From Alphaproteobacteria bacterium (GTDB taxonomy: Bacteria > Pseudomonadota > Alphaproteobacteria > Micropepsales > Micropepsaceae), in the NCBI GenBank assembly GCA_015654715.1, contig JAATGK010000453.1, positions 1 to 17,623 of the forward strand: DNA of 17,623 bases, in the 5' to 3' direction. Shown here piece after piece: positions 1-6,610 of this stretch. Every line of letters begins with the position of its first letter. Positions within the stretch are counted from its first letter, which is position 1. Both the position numbers and the translations under genes were made by a program. Below the pieces are notes generated by a model, which did no database searches, was not told the DNA's origin, and was given only the letters and a program-made list of their open reading frames with translations.

Positions 1-1
1 T

Positions 2-1144
2 GCCTGCACCTATTTCAACATCGGCGATCCCTTGACCAAGCGCGAACTGCGCACCCATTTCCGCGACAAGCAGGTGCATATCTCGGGCGATGTCGCGATC
101 GCGATGTGGGAGTACTTCAAAGTCACCGGCGACGATTCGGTGCTGCTGGAAGGCGGCGCCGAAGTGATTCTGGAATGCGCGCGGTTCTATTACTCCTATG
201 CCTATTTCAAGAAGGACAAGTACCGCTACGAGATTCTCGACGTCATCGGGCCGGACGAATATCACGAGCGCGTCAACAACAATGCCTTCACCAACATGGT
301 CGCCAAGGCGACGTTCGAAATTGCTTGCGCCGCGGTGGCTTATCTCGGCGCCCATCATCCCGACGCTTTGGCCGCGCTGATCAAGCGGATCGAGATCGCC
401 AAGGAGCTGCCGCTGTTTGCCGAAGCCTCGCGCCAGCTTTATGTGCCCGAGCCCGATCCAAAAACCGGCCTGATCGAACAGTTCGACGGCTATTTCAATC
501 TGAAAGACGTGCCGATCGAGGAATTGAAGGCGCAGCGCATCCATCCCGACGAATATCTCGGCGCCGCCCAGGGGCTCGCCGTTCCCACTCAGGTCATCAA
601 ACAGGCCGACGTGGTGATGATGCTGAACCTGTTCAAGGACCGCTTCGGCAGCGACGTGAAAAAGGCCAATTGGCGCTATTACGAACCGCGCACCGAGCAT
701 GGTTCGAGCCTGTCGGCCAGCGCCTATGCCTTGGTGGCGGCCGAGTTCGGCGATCTCGAAGTCGCCTACCGGTATTTCCTCAAAACCGCCAAGCTGGACC
801 TCGACGCTAAATACAAAGTCTATGTCGGTACGGTGTTCATGGGCGGCTCGCACCCGGCGGCCAATGGCGGCGCCTGGATGACAGCGGTGTTCGGCTTCGG
901 CGGCGTCCATGCCGAGCCCGATCGCGTCACCATCACGCCGCGGCTGTACAAAAGCTGGAACAGTCTGTCGTTCCATCTGACTTACAAGGGCGATCATTTC
1001 GCGGTTCACATCACGCATGACACAGTGACGGTGGCGGCCGAGGCGTCCAACCGGCAGACGCATTGCTTCGTCCTCTGGAACTGTCCGGTGCCGTGTGTGC
1101 CGGGGCGAACCGTGACCATGGAACGGGCGGAGAAAGTCGCTTAG
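2..1144 (+). CDS. GH65 glycoside phosphorylase (3' part, truncated by window edge)
   Basis: The reading frame is open from base 2 to a TAG at 1142-1144, so the 5' part of the gene lies outside the window. About 380 residues are visible, against roughly 750-800 for whole GH65 enzymes. The segment IGPDEYHERVNNNAFTN carries the family's general-acid Glu (codon 257-259). HGSSLS (His codon 698-700) is the phosphate-binding His-Ser-Ser loop typical of phosphorylases, so phosphorolysis is more likely than hydrolysis. KQADVVMMLNLF and GGAWMTAVFGFGG are also family-typical. GH65 phosphorylases split alpha-linked diglucosides (maltose, trehalose, kojibiose, nigerose) into beta-glucose 1-phosphate and a sugar, and are usually cytoplasmic since no export signal is common in the family. 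The downstream GH87-type glucanase makes nigerose (alpha-1,3) a reasonable substrate, but this is inference; specificity cannot be read from this fragment. Confidence 0.9.
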   Translation, partial: ACTYFNIGDPLTKRELRTHFRDKQVHISGDVAIAMWEYFKVTGDDSVLLEGGAEVILECARFYYSYAYFKKDKYRYEILDVIGPDEYHERVNNNAFTNMVAKATFEIACAAVAYLGAHHPDALAALIKRIEIAKELPLFAEASRQLYVPEPDPKTGLIEQFDGYFNLKDVPIEELKAQRIHPDEYLGAAQGLAVPTQVIKQADVVMMLNLFKDRFGSDVKKANWRYYEPRTEHGSSLSASAYALVAAEFGDLEVAYRYFLKTAKLDLDAKYKVYVGTVFMGGSHPAANGGAWMTAVFGFGGVHAEPDRVTITPRLYKSWNSLSFHLTYKGDHFAVHITHDTVTVAAEASNRQTHCFVLWNCPVPCVPGRTVTMERAEKVA

Positions 1145-1156
1145 GTTTTCTTAGTT

Positions 1157-1206
1157 GTCGCGCTTTCGGACGGAAAACCGGGTTCCACTTTTCCTGAAAG
1201 CGCTCT
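1157..1206 (+). repeat. Palindromic intergenic repeat, copy 1
   Basis: This 50-base element lies between the GH65 and GH87 genes. Its 44-base core (1160-1203) matches the cores at 10703-10746 and 10764-10807 with one base changed (CCGGGTTCC instead of CCGGTTTCC). The outer arms GCGCTTTC and GAAAGCGC form an 8-bp stem. Inside is the near-palindrome GGAAAACCGGTTTCC, here with that one substitution. It keeps an upstream frame open, so an over-long start for the next gene would translate the repeat into protein. Confidence 0.85.
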
Positions 1207-1217
1207 GTGAGGTTTCC

Positions 1218-2954
1218 ATGAACCGGCGCGAACTTCTGATTTCCACGGCCGCTTTGGTAACCGCTGGGCCGGCGATTGCGGCGGTGAAGCCGGCACGCCC
1301 GGTCGGCGCGGATCTGCCGTGGACGAGCTATCAGGCCGAGGCGATGAAAACCTCCGGCACGGTGCTGGGGCCGGCTTACGGGCCGTTCCGGGTCGAAAAC
1401 GAAGCCTCGCACCAAACCTGCGTCAGCTTGGGGGCGGCGGGCGACTTTGTCGAATTCATCGTCAAGTCGCCCGCCAATGCGTTGGTGGTGCGGTTTTCGC
1501 TGCCGGATGCACCGGAAGGCGGCGGGCTCAGCGATACGCTGACGCTTTATTGCAATGGCGCGAAAATTGCCGACATCGCCCTGTCGTCGCGCTTCGCCTG
1601 GAATTACGGCGACTATCCCTTCACCAACGCGCCGGCCGACGGCAAGCCGCGGCATTTCTTCGACGACGTCCGGCTGAAAGGCCTGAAGCTGGCCCAAGGC
1701 GATGTCGTCAAGCTGGTGAAGACCGGCGCGGCGCCGACTTGCATTCTCGATCTGGTCGACTTGGAACTGGTGGCCCCGCCGCTGCCCCGCCCGGCGGACG
1801 CGTTGTCGCTGACCGATTTCGGCGCCGACGGCAAAGGTACGCGCGACGATACCGAAGCCTTGCGCGCGCTACTGGCGGCGGCGGCCAAGAACCGCAAGAT
1901 CGCTTATATGCCGCCGGGCGACTACCAGCTGACCGGCGATATCGAGCTGCCGTCCGACGTGACGCTGCAAGGCGCCGGCATGTGGCACACCACCTTCATT
2001 GGCGACGAAGCCCTTTATCCGCAGCCGAGCCGCCGCTTGCGCTTCAAGCTGACCGGCACGAACAGCCGGCTTTGCGATTTCGCGCTCGACGGCCGGCTTA
2101 AATACCGCAACGACCAGGAACAGAACGACGGGATTTTCGGCGCGCGCGGCAGCAATTGCACCGTTGCACGCGTGTGGATCGAGCACACCAAGGTCGGCAT
2201 GTGGTTCTATGTCTGTCGCGGTATCCGGGTGGAAGGCTGCCGAATGCGCAATCTTTTCGCCGACGGCATCAATCTGTGCGTCGATACGCGCGACTGCGTG
2301 ATCGAAAACTGCTCGACCCGCAACACCGGCGACGACTGCTTCGCGATCTGGCCGGCGCCCTCCGACCAAGGTTTCACGCAAACGGCGGCGGCGCCGGGAG
2401 GCAACATCATCCGCCGCTGCACCGGCCAATTGCCGTCTCTGGCGCAAGGCGGTGCGATCTACGGCGGCGCGAACAACCGGATGGAAGATTGCCTGTTCAC
2501 CGACATCACCAGCGGCTGCGGCATTCTCATCAGCACCACGTTCCCGACCGCAGACGAGCACACCGACAACAATTTCAGCGGTACCACCGTGGTCGAGAAC
2601 TGCCATCTGGTGCGCTGCGGCGGTTACGATCACGGCTGGACTTGGCGGGCGGCACTGCAGATTTGCCTGCAGCGGAAAAGCATTTCCGGCCTCAGAATTT
2701 CCGATATCCGCATCGACGACAGTCTCTCCGACGGCTTCGGCGTCATCGTTCCGCCTGAGGTGAGCGAACCGCGCACGCTGACCGACACGCAGCTTCGCGG
2801 CGTCGTTATCCGGCGCAGCGGCATCGGCACTGCGGGCCGCCACGACGTCTTGATCGGTGCGGGCGTCAGCGGACGCATCGACGTCGCCCAATCGCATCTT
2901 GGGGTAATCGAGAACAAGTCACCCGGTTTGCAGATCGCCAGCGCGACGCGCTGA
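1218..2954 (+). CDS. Tat-exported beta-helix glycosidase, probable GH87 alpha-1,3-glucanase/mycodextranase
   Basis: I chose ATG 1218 because GAGG lies 5 bases upstream and because the longer frame runs through a repeat; the protein is then 578 aa. Residues 1-22 (MNRRELLISTAALVTAG then AIAA) resemble a twin-arginine signal peptide, so the enzyme is probably periplasmic or secreted. Residues about 31-190 look like a carbohydrate-binding-type beta-sandwich. From about residue 197 (LTDFGADGKGTRDDTEALRALL) a right-handed beta-helix of the pectate-lyase superfamily begins. Asp349 (FADGIN), Asp372 and Asp373 (NTGDDCFAIW) are spaced +23 and +24, which matches from memory the catalytic Asp triad of characterised GH87 alpha-1,3-glucanases. 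Such enzymes hydrolyse alpha-1,3-glucan or nigeran. The GH65 gene 73 bp upstream could take up the nigerose released. The alternative is another beta-helix glycosidase such as GH28 or an uncharacterised pectate_lyase_3 protein. Confidence 0.75.
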   Translation: MNRRELLISTAALVTAGPAIAAVKPARPVGADLPWTSYQAEAMKTSGTVLGPAYGPFRVENEASHQTCVSLGAAGDFVEFIVKSPANALVVRFSLPDAPEGGGLSDTLTLYCNGAKIADIALSSRFAWNYGDYPFTNAPADGKPRHFFDDVRLKGLKLAQGDVVKLVKTGAAPTCILDLVDLELVAPPLPRPADALSLTDFGADGKGTRDDTEALRALLAAAAKNRKIAYMPPGDYQLTGDIELPSDVTLQGAGMWHTTFIGDEALYPQPSRRLRFKLTGTNSRLCDFALDGRLKYRNDQEQNDGIFGARGSNCTVARVWIEHTKVGMWFYVCRGIRVEGCRMRNLFADGINLCVDTRDCVIENCSTRNTGDDCFAIWPAPSDQGFTQTAAAPGGNIIRRCTGQLPSLAQGGAIYGGANNRMEDCLFTDITSGCGILISTTFPTADEHTDNNFSGTTVVENCHLVRCGGYDHGWTWRAALQICLQRKSISGLRISDIRIDDSLSDGFGVIVPPEVSEPRTLTDTQLRGVVIRRSGIGTAGRHDVLIGAGVSGRIDVAQSHLGVIENKSPGLQIASATR

Positions 2955-2982
2955 CGCGTTCGAGGCGCAATCTCGCCGCACA

Positions 2983-3001
2983 TTGTAAACGCTGCTTACA
3001 A
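2983..3001. promoter_or_regulatory. Inverted repeat TTGTAA-N7-TTACAA
   Basis: A perfect 6-bp inverted repeat with a 7-base spacer lies 29 bases after the GH87 stop and about 165 bases before rquA. The form resembles an operator for a dimeric repressor such as a LacI or TetR family member. A weak terminator is also possible, though no T-run follows on the plus strand. No function is proven. Confidence 0.3.
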
Positions 3002-3043
3002 AAAACGCCGCCCGGACGCTGCGAAACCACCCGCCGCGGCGAT

Positions 3044-3097
3044 TGTCCTGGAGGACAGCCCGCGGCCATCTTGCGCAGGCTGACAGGGCTGTCTGCC
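3044..3097 (+). promoter_or_regulatory. Two hairpin-forming inverted repeats in the rquA leader
   Basis: TGTCCTGGAGGACA (3044-3057) is a 6-bp inverted repeat with a 2-base loop. GGCTGACAGGGCTGTCTGCC (3078-3097) pairs GGC/GCC and GACAG/CTGTC around one T-T mismatch and a GG loop. Their centres are 37 bp apart, and both lie in the 211-bp gap before rquA. They could be paired operator sites or RNA hairpins in the 5' leader. I found no TTGAT-N4-ATCAA (FNR-type) site here, although an oxygen-responsive regulator might be expected for this gene. Confidence 0.3.
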
Positions 3098-3165
3098 GAT
3101 TCCGCCGCATTGTTCGCGCCAGCCGTGTCCCCCATTTTCAGAGCTGACAATCGGTGGAAGGATTC

Positions 3166-3906
3166 ATGGACCGCAGTAACGATGACGCCATCAAGCCCGC
3201 GGCGGCCACGGCCTCGTATCACGAGCATGTGGCGGTTCCGGACTATTTGATGCGCCACTACTGGTGGGCTTATGTGCACCCCAAAGCCCCGCGGGTGTTC
3301 GATCGGTTGTGGCTTATCAATTTGATTTTGCTGTGTAATTACAATCGGATGCGGCGCACGGCCCTGGCCGAATTCGACGCCCCTGAGCTGGGGCGGATGC
3401 TGCAGATCGCGTGCGTCTACGGCAATCTGACGCCCAAGCTGGCAAAAAAGGCGGCGCTGCAAGACGGCGAACTCGACGTCATCGATGTGTTGCCGATCCA
3501 GCTTCGCACCCTGAAGTGGAAGCTGCCCAAGCGCACCCCGGTGCGGCTCATGCGGATGGATTCGACGGCGCTGCATCTGGACGATGCCGCATATGATAAG
3601 GTGCTGCTGTTCTTCCTTCTGCACGAACAGCCGGTAGACGTGCGCGCCAAGACGATCAGCGAAGCCTTGCGGGTTCTGAAGCCCGACGGCACGCTCGTCA
3701 TCTGCGATTATGGTCCGCCGGCTTGGTGGAATCCCCTGCGTTACCTGATGCCCCCGTTCCTGGCGCTGCTGGAACCGTTCGCTCTTTCACTCATGCGCCA
3801 GCCGCTCAAAGATCTGCTGCCGCCCGACATGACGGTCCGCCACACGCCGTTCTTCGGCGGCTTCTACCAGAAGGTTGTTGCAACCCGCGGTCCTGCGACC
3901 GATTGA
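3166..3906 (+). CDS. rquA: Rhodoquinone biosynthesis protein RquA
   Basis: RquA converts ubiquinone to rhodoquinone by replacing a ring methoxy group with an amine; published work describes an unusual amino transfer from S-adenosylmethionine. Rhodoquinone lets fumarate reductase work as a terminal electron acceptor without oxygen. The protein (246 aa) has the usual RquA length and layout. VPDYLMRHYWWAYVHPKAP (residues 24-42) followed by DR matches the family N-terminus. LQIACVYGNL (79-88) replaces the Gly-rich SAM motif of ordinary methyltransferases, as is characteristic of RquA. LDVIDVLPIQ (103-112), FFLLHE (149-154) and the C-terminal FFGGFYQKVVA (229-239) also fit. ATG 3166 is preferred over GTG 3154 because GGAAGG sits 4 bases before it. 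The flanking genes are carbohydrate enzymes, so context does not explain its role; it may be transcribed alone from the 211-bp gap upstream. Confidence 0.88.
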   Translation: MDRSNDDAIKPAAATASYHEHVAVPDYLMRHYWWAYVHPKAPRVFDRLWLINLILLCNYNRMRRTALAEFDAPELGRMLQIACVYGNLTPKLAKKAALQDGELDVIDVLPIQLRTLKWKLPKRTPVRLMRMDSTALHLDDAAYDKVLLFFLLHEQPVDVRAKTISEALRVLKPDGTLVICDYGPPAWWNPLRYLMPPFLALLEPFALSLMRQPLKDLLPPDMTVRHTPFFGGFYQKVVATRGPATD

Positions 3907-3919
3907 CGAGACACGTCAA
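3903..3919. promoter_or_regulatory. Inverted repeat TTGACG-N5-CGTCAA at the rquA stop
   Basis: A perfect 6-bp inverted repeat with a 5-base spacer overlaps the rquA stop codon (3904-3906) and lies about 87 bases before the next start. It could be an operator for the SMP-30-like gene or a short hairpin at the end of rquA. No T-run follows it. Function is inferred only from symmetry and position. Confidence 0.25.
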
Positions 3920-4005
3920 ATAATTGCGCCGGTTTCACCCACGGCCCGCTTCCGCTGCGGGCACGAGCGACATAGGGTGCGCCGCCGGACGTTTGGGAGG
4001 GTTCC

Positions 4006-5046
4006 ATGGCCTTGATTTCGCGCCGTACCGTTCTTGCCAGCAGCGCCGCACTGCCAATTGCCGCTTTGACGATTACCGCGGGGGCGAGCCCGGCGCCGGG
4101 CTCCTACGGCATGGTTCGCCGCCAGAATGCCGCTCTCGACGCCATTGTTGACCTTACCGCACCAGTCGAGCAGATCGGCTGGGGCTATGGCTGGACGGAA
4201 GGCCCGGTCTGGGTGAAGGACGGCGGCTATCTGCTGTTCAGCGAACCCAGGGCCAACGCGATCTATCGCTGGACTGCGGGCACGCAGCCGGTCGAATTTC
4301 TCAAGCCCTCGGGCTACGCCGGCGATCCCAATCCGGCCTTGCGCGAACCGGGCTCGAACGGCCTCGCGATCGATGCGGCGGGCATGCTGGTGATGGCCGA
4401 TTCCGGCACCCGGGCGATCGCCAGAGTCGATCTCAAGACCAAGAAAAAGACCATCGCCGTCGACAAATTCGAGGGCAAGCGCCTCAACAGCCCCAACGAT
4501 CTCGTCATCGCCAAATCCGGCGCGATCTATTTCACCGATCCGCCGTACGGTCTGACCGAAGGCGACACCTCGCCGGTCAAGGAACTGCCGTTCAGCGGCG
4601 TTTACCGCCTCGATCCCAGCGGCACGCTAACGGTGCTCGACAAAGAGCTGGCGCGCCCCAACGGCATCGCCCTGTCGCCGGATGAAGCGACGCTTTATGT
4701 CAGCAATACCGACCCGGCCAAGCCGGTGTTGAAAGCTTATGCGCTGGGAAGCAACGGTCTGGTGCAAAGTTCGTCGGTGCTGTTCGACTTCACGCCACTG
4801 ACAGCGCCCCACGCCAAGGGCAATCCGGACGGCATCAAGGTCGATCAGGACGGCAATCTGTTTGCGGCCGGGCCGGGCGGCATCTTGATCCTGTCGAAGG
4901 AAGGCAAGCTCCTCGGCTTGATCAATGTGACCGGACGGGCGACGCCCAATTGCGCTTTCGGCGAAGACGGCTCGACGCTGTTCATCTGCGCCACCGATAT
5001 CGTCGCCAAGATCAAGCTGAAGACCAAAGCGGCGAATTGGGGCTGA
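4006..5046 (+). CDS. Tat-exported SMP-30/gluconolactonase-like protein
   Basis: ATG 4006 has a strong ribosome site, GGGAGG, 5 bases upstream. The 346-aa product starts with MALISRRTVLASSAAL, a good twin-arginine signal, so it should act in the periplasm or outside the cell. The rest is a six-bladed beta-propeller of the SMP-30/gluconolactonase/LRE family. Candidate metal and substrate ligands are all present: Glu65 in TEGPVW, Asn164 in NSPNDL, Asn219 in RPNGIALSPDEATLYV, and Asp275 in NPDGIKVD. Family members hydrolyse sugar lactones such as gluconolactone using a divalent metal. A role after periplasmic glucose oxidation, using glucose freed from glucan, would suit the neighbourhood, but no glucose dehydrogenase is visible. 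Other lactonase substrates are equally possible. Confidence 0.85.
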   Translation: MALISRRTVLASSAALPIAALTITAGASPAPGSYGMVRRQNAALDAIVDLTAPVEQIGWGYGWTEGPVWVKDGGYLLFSEPRANAIYRWTAGTQPVEFLKPSGYAGDPNPALREPGSNGLAIDAAGMLVMADSGTRAIARVDLKTKKKTIAVDKFEGKRLNSPNDLVIAKSGAIYFTDPPYGLTEGDTSPVKELPFSGVYRLDPSGTLTVLDKELARPNGIALSPDEATLYVSNTDPAKPVLKAYALGSNGLVQSSSVLFDFTPLTAPHAKGNPDGIKVDQDGNLFAAGPGGILILSKEGKLLGLINVTGRATPNCAFGEDGSTLFICATDIVAKIKLKTKAANWG

Positions 5047-5087
5047 GGCTAGTTCAGACCGGTAGGCCTTTATCCTAACCCCTGATC

Positions 5088-5116
5088 GTCGTGACCGGGC
5101 TTGACCCAGCCATGAC
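5088..5116. terminator. Imperfect hairpin between convergent genes
   Basis: GTCGTGACCGGG (5088-5099) can pair with CCCAGCCATGAC (5105-5116) across a 5-base loop, with a few mismatches. It lies between the convergent SMP-30-like and lpdA genes, where a bidirectional transcription stop would fit. No T-run follows on either strand, so it is not a canonical rho-independent terminator. Its wording resembles a GTCATGGCCGGGCTTG-type palindromic repeat that I remember from many alphaproteobacterial genomes. Confidence 0.35.
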
Positions 5117-5145
5117 GGAAAGAGCACGGAATTAAGGCCGTTGCA

Positions 5146-6549
5146 TCACATCTGCATCGTCCAGCCTTCGACCGCCATCGCTGCCTGACGTACCGCTTCG
5201 GTCAGCGTCGGGTGGGCGTGGCAGGTGCGCGCGATGTCTTCCGACGACGCGCCGAATTCCATCGCCAAGGTGGCTTCGGCGATCAGATTGCCGGCTTCCG
5301 GGCCGATGATGTGCACGCCCAGAACCTTGTCGGTCGCAGCCTCGGCGAGGATTTTGACGAAGCCTTCCGTCGCCAGAATCGTCTTGGCGCGGCCGTTGGC
5401 GCTGAAGGGGAATTTCCCGACCTTGTAGGCGATCCCGGCGGCCTTCAGTTCCTCCTCGGTCTTGCCGACCACCGCCACTTCCGGCGCGGTGTAAACGACG
5501 GACGGAATGGCATCGTAATTGACATGCCCGGCGCGGCCGGCGATGCGCTCGGCTGCGGCCACCGCTTCGTCTTCGGCCTTGTGCGCCAGCATGGGACCTT
5601 CGCGGCAATCGCCGATCGCCCAAATGCCCGGCACATTGGTCTTGAAGTGAGAGTCGGTAATGACGCGGCCTTTGGGATCGCGCGCCACGCCGATCTCGTC
5701 GAGGCCGAGGCCGTCGGTGTAAGGACGGCGGCCGATGCAGACGAGAATCACGTCAGCTTCAAGCGTCTGCGGCGCCCCGCCAGCAGCCGGTTCGACGGTG
5801 ACGGCGAGAACATCGCCTTTCTTCTCGACGCCGGTGACCTTGGTCGAGAGATGGAAGCTGAACCCTTGCTTGGTGAGAATGCGCTGGAAGGTTTTCGACA
5901 CCTCGCCGTCGAGACCGGGGGTGATGCGGGCGAGAAATTCCACCACCGTCACCTCGGAGCCCAGACGCCGCCATACCGACCCGAGTTCGAGGCCGATCAC
6001 CCCCGCGCCGACCACGAGCAGCCGCTTGGGCACGCTTTTGAGCGACAAGGCGCCGGTCGACGAGACGATGCGCTCTTCATCAATGGTGACGCCAGGAAGC
6101 GGCATGACGTCGGAGCCGGTGGCAATGATGATGTTCTTGGCCGCGAGCGTACGGACGCCACCGTCAGCGGCGCGCACCTCGATCTTGCCCGGTGCGGTGA
6201 TCCGCGCTTCGCCGACGATGGGCTCGACCTTGTTCTTCTTGAACAGAAATTCGACGCCCTTGGTCAGCTCGCCGACGACCTTGTCCTTGTGCTGCATCAT
6301 GGTGCCAAGATCGAGACCGACCTCGGTGGTAATGCCGAGCTTGCCGAAGGTCTTCTTGGCTTCCTCAAAGCGCTCGGACGCGAACAGCAGCGCCTTGGAC
6401 GGGATGCAGCCGATGTTGAGGCAGGTGCCACCGAAACGGCCGCGTTTGTCGATGCAGGCCGCCGTCAGCCCAAGCTGCCCAAGCCGGATGGCGGCGTTGT
6501 AGCCCCCAGGTCCGCCGCCAATGACGACAGCATCGAAAATATCGGCCAT
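5146..6549 (-). CDS. lpdA: Dihydrolipoyl dehydrogenase (E3)
   Basis: This FAD- and NAD-dependent flavoprotein reoxidises the dihydrolipoyl groups of 2-oxoacid dehydrogenase complexes (pyruvate, 2-oxoglutarate, branched-chain) or of the glycine cleavage system, in the cytoplasm. The 467-aa length is standard. Visible motifs are the FAD-binding VVIGGGPGGYNAA (8-20), the redox disulfide GGTCLNIGCIPSKALL with Cys43 and Cys48, the NAD-binding VVGAGVIGLELG (179-190), IWAIGDC (309-315) near the FAD, and the C-terminal HAHPTLTE with the His446/Glu451 pair. No E1 or E2 gene is in the window, so the partner complex is unknown. The gene lies 57 bp behind the GT39 gene on the same strand; it may be read from there or from its own promoter at about 6582-6610. 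No clear Shine-Dalgarno sequence precedes the ATG. Confidence 0.95.
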   Translation of the reverse strand: MADIFDAVVIGGGPGGYNAAIRLGQLGLTAACIDKRGRFGGTCLNIGCIPSKALLFASERFEEAKKTFGKLGITTEVGLDLGTMMQHKDKVVGELTKGVEFLFKKNKVEPIVGEARITAPGKIEVRAADGGVRTLAAKNIIIATGSDVMPLPGVTIDEERIVSSTGALSLKSVPKRLLVVGAGVIGLELGSVWRRLGSEVTVVEFLARITPGLDGEVSKTFQRILTKQGFSFHLSTKVTGVEKKGDVLAVTVEPAAGGAPQTLEADVILVCIGRRPYTDGLGLDEIGVARDPKGRVITDSHFKTNVPGIWAIGDCREGPMLAHKAEDEAVAAAERIAGRAGHVNYDAIPSVVYTAPEVAVVGKTEEELKAAGIAYKVGKFPFSANGRAKTILATEGFVKILAEAATDKVLGVHIIGPEAGNLIAEATLAMEFGASSEDIARTCHAHPTLTEAVRQAAMAVEGWTMQM

Positions 6550-6558
6550 GTCGGAATT

Positions 6559-6578
6559 CCCGTCAGGAGAGAGACGGG
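6559..6578 (-). promoter_or_regulatory. Hairpin in the lpdA leader
   Basis: CCCGTC (6559-6564) and GACGGG (6573-6578) form a 6-bp GC-rich stem with an 8-base loop, ending 10 bases upstream of the lpdA start. A hairpin this close to a start with no clear ribosome site could influence initiation, but no regulator or riboswitch class is recognisable. Confidence 0.3.
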
Positions 6579-6581
6579 TTC

Positions 6582-6610
6582 AAAATAAGTATTCTTATTG
6601 TAATTCTCAA
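6582..6610 (-). promoter_or_regulatory. Candidate sigma70-type promoter for lpdA
   Basis: Read on the minus strand, TTGAGA (6605-6610) and TATTTT (6582-6587) are separated by 17 bases. The -35 matches TTGACA at 5 of 6 positions and the -10 matches TATAAT at 4 of 6. The -35 overlaps the stop of the upstream GT39 gene. Transcription would start near 6575, about 25 bases before the ATG. An imperfect AATAAG/CTTATT palindrome overlaps the spacer. The call rests on sequence likeness only. Confidence 0.35.

Noticed and set aside
1155..1217. N-terminal extension of the beta-helix glycosidase
   Set aside because: The extra 21 codons are almost entirely the palindromic repeat, and ATG 1218 has GAGG at proper spacing plus a signal peptide directly after it.
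5212..6588. Long open frame (458 codons) antisense to lpdA
   Set aside because: It lies opposite a gene with every expected catalytic motif. Its translation is rich in Arg, Gly and Asp with no recognisable domain, as expected for mirrored high-GC coding sequence.
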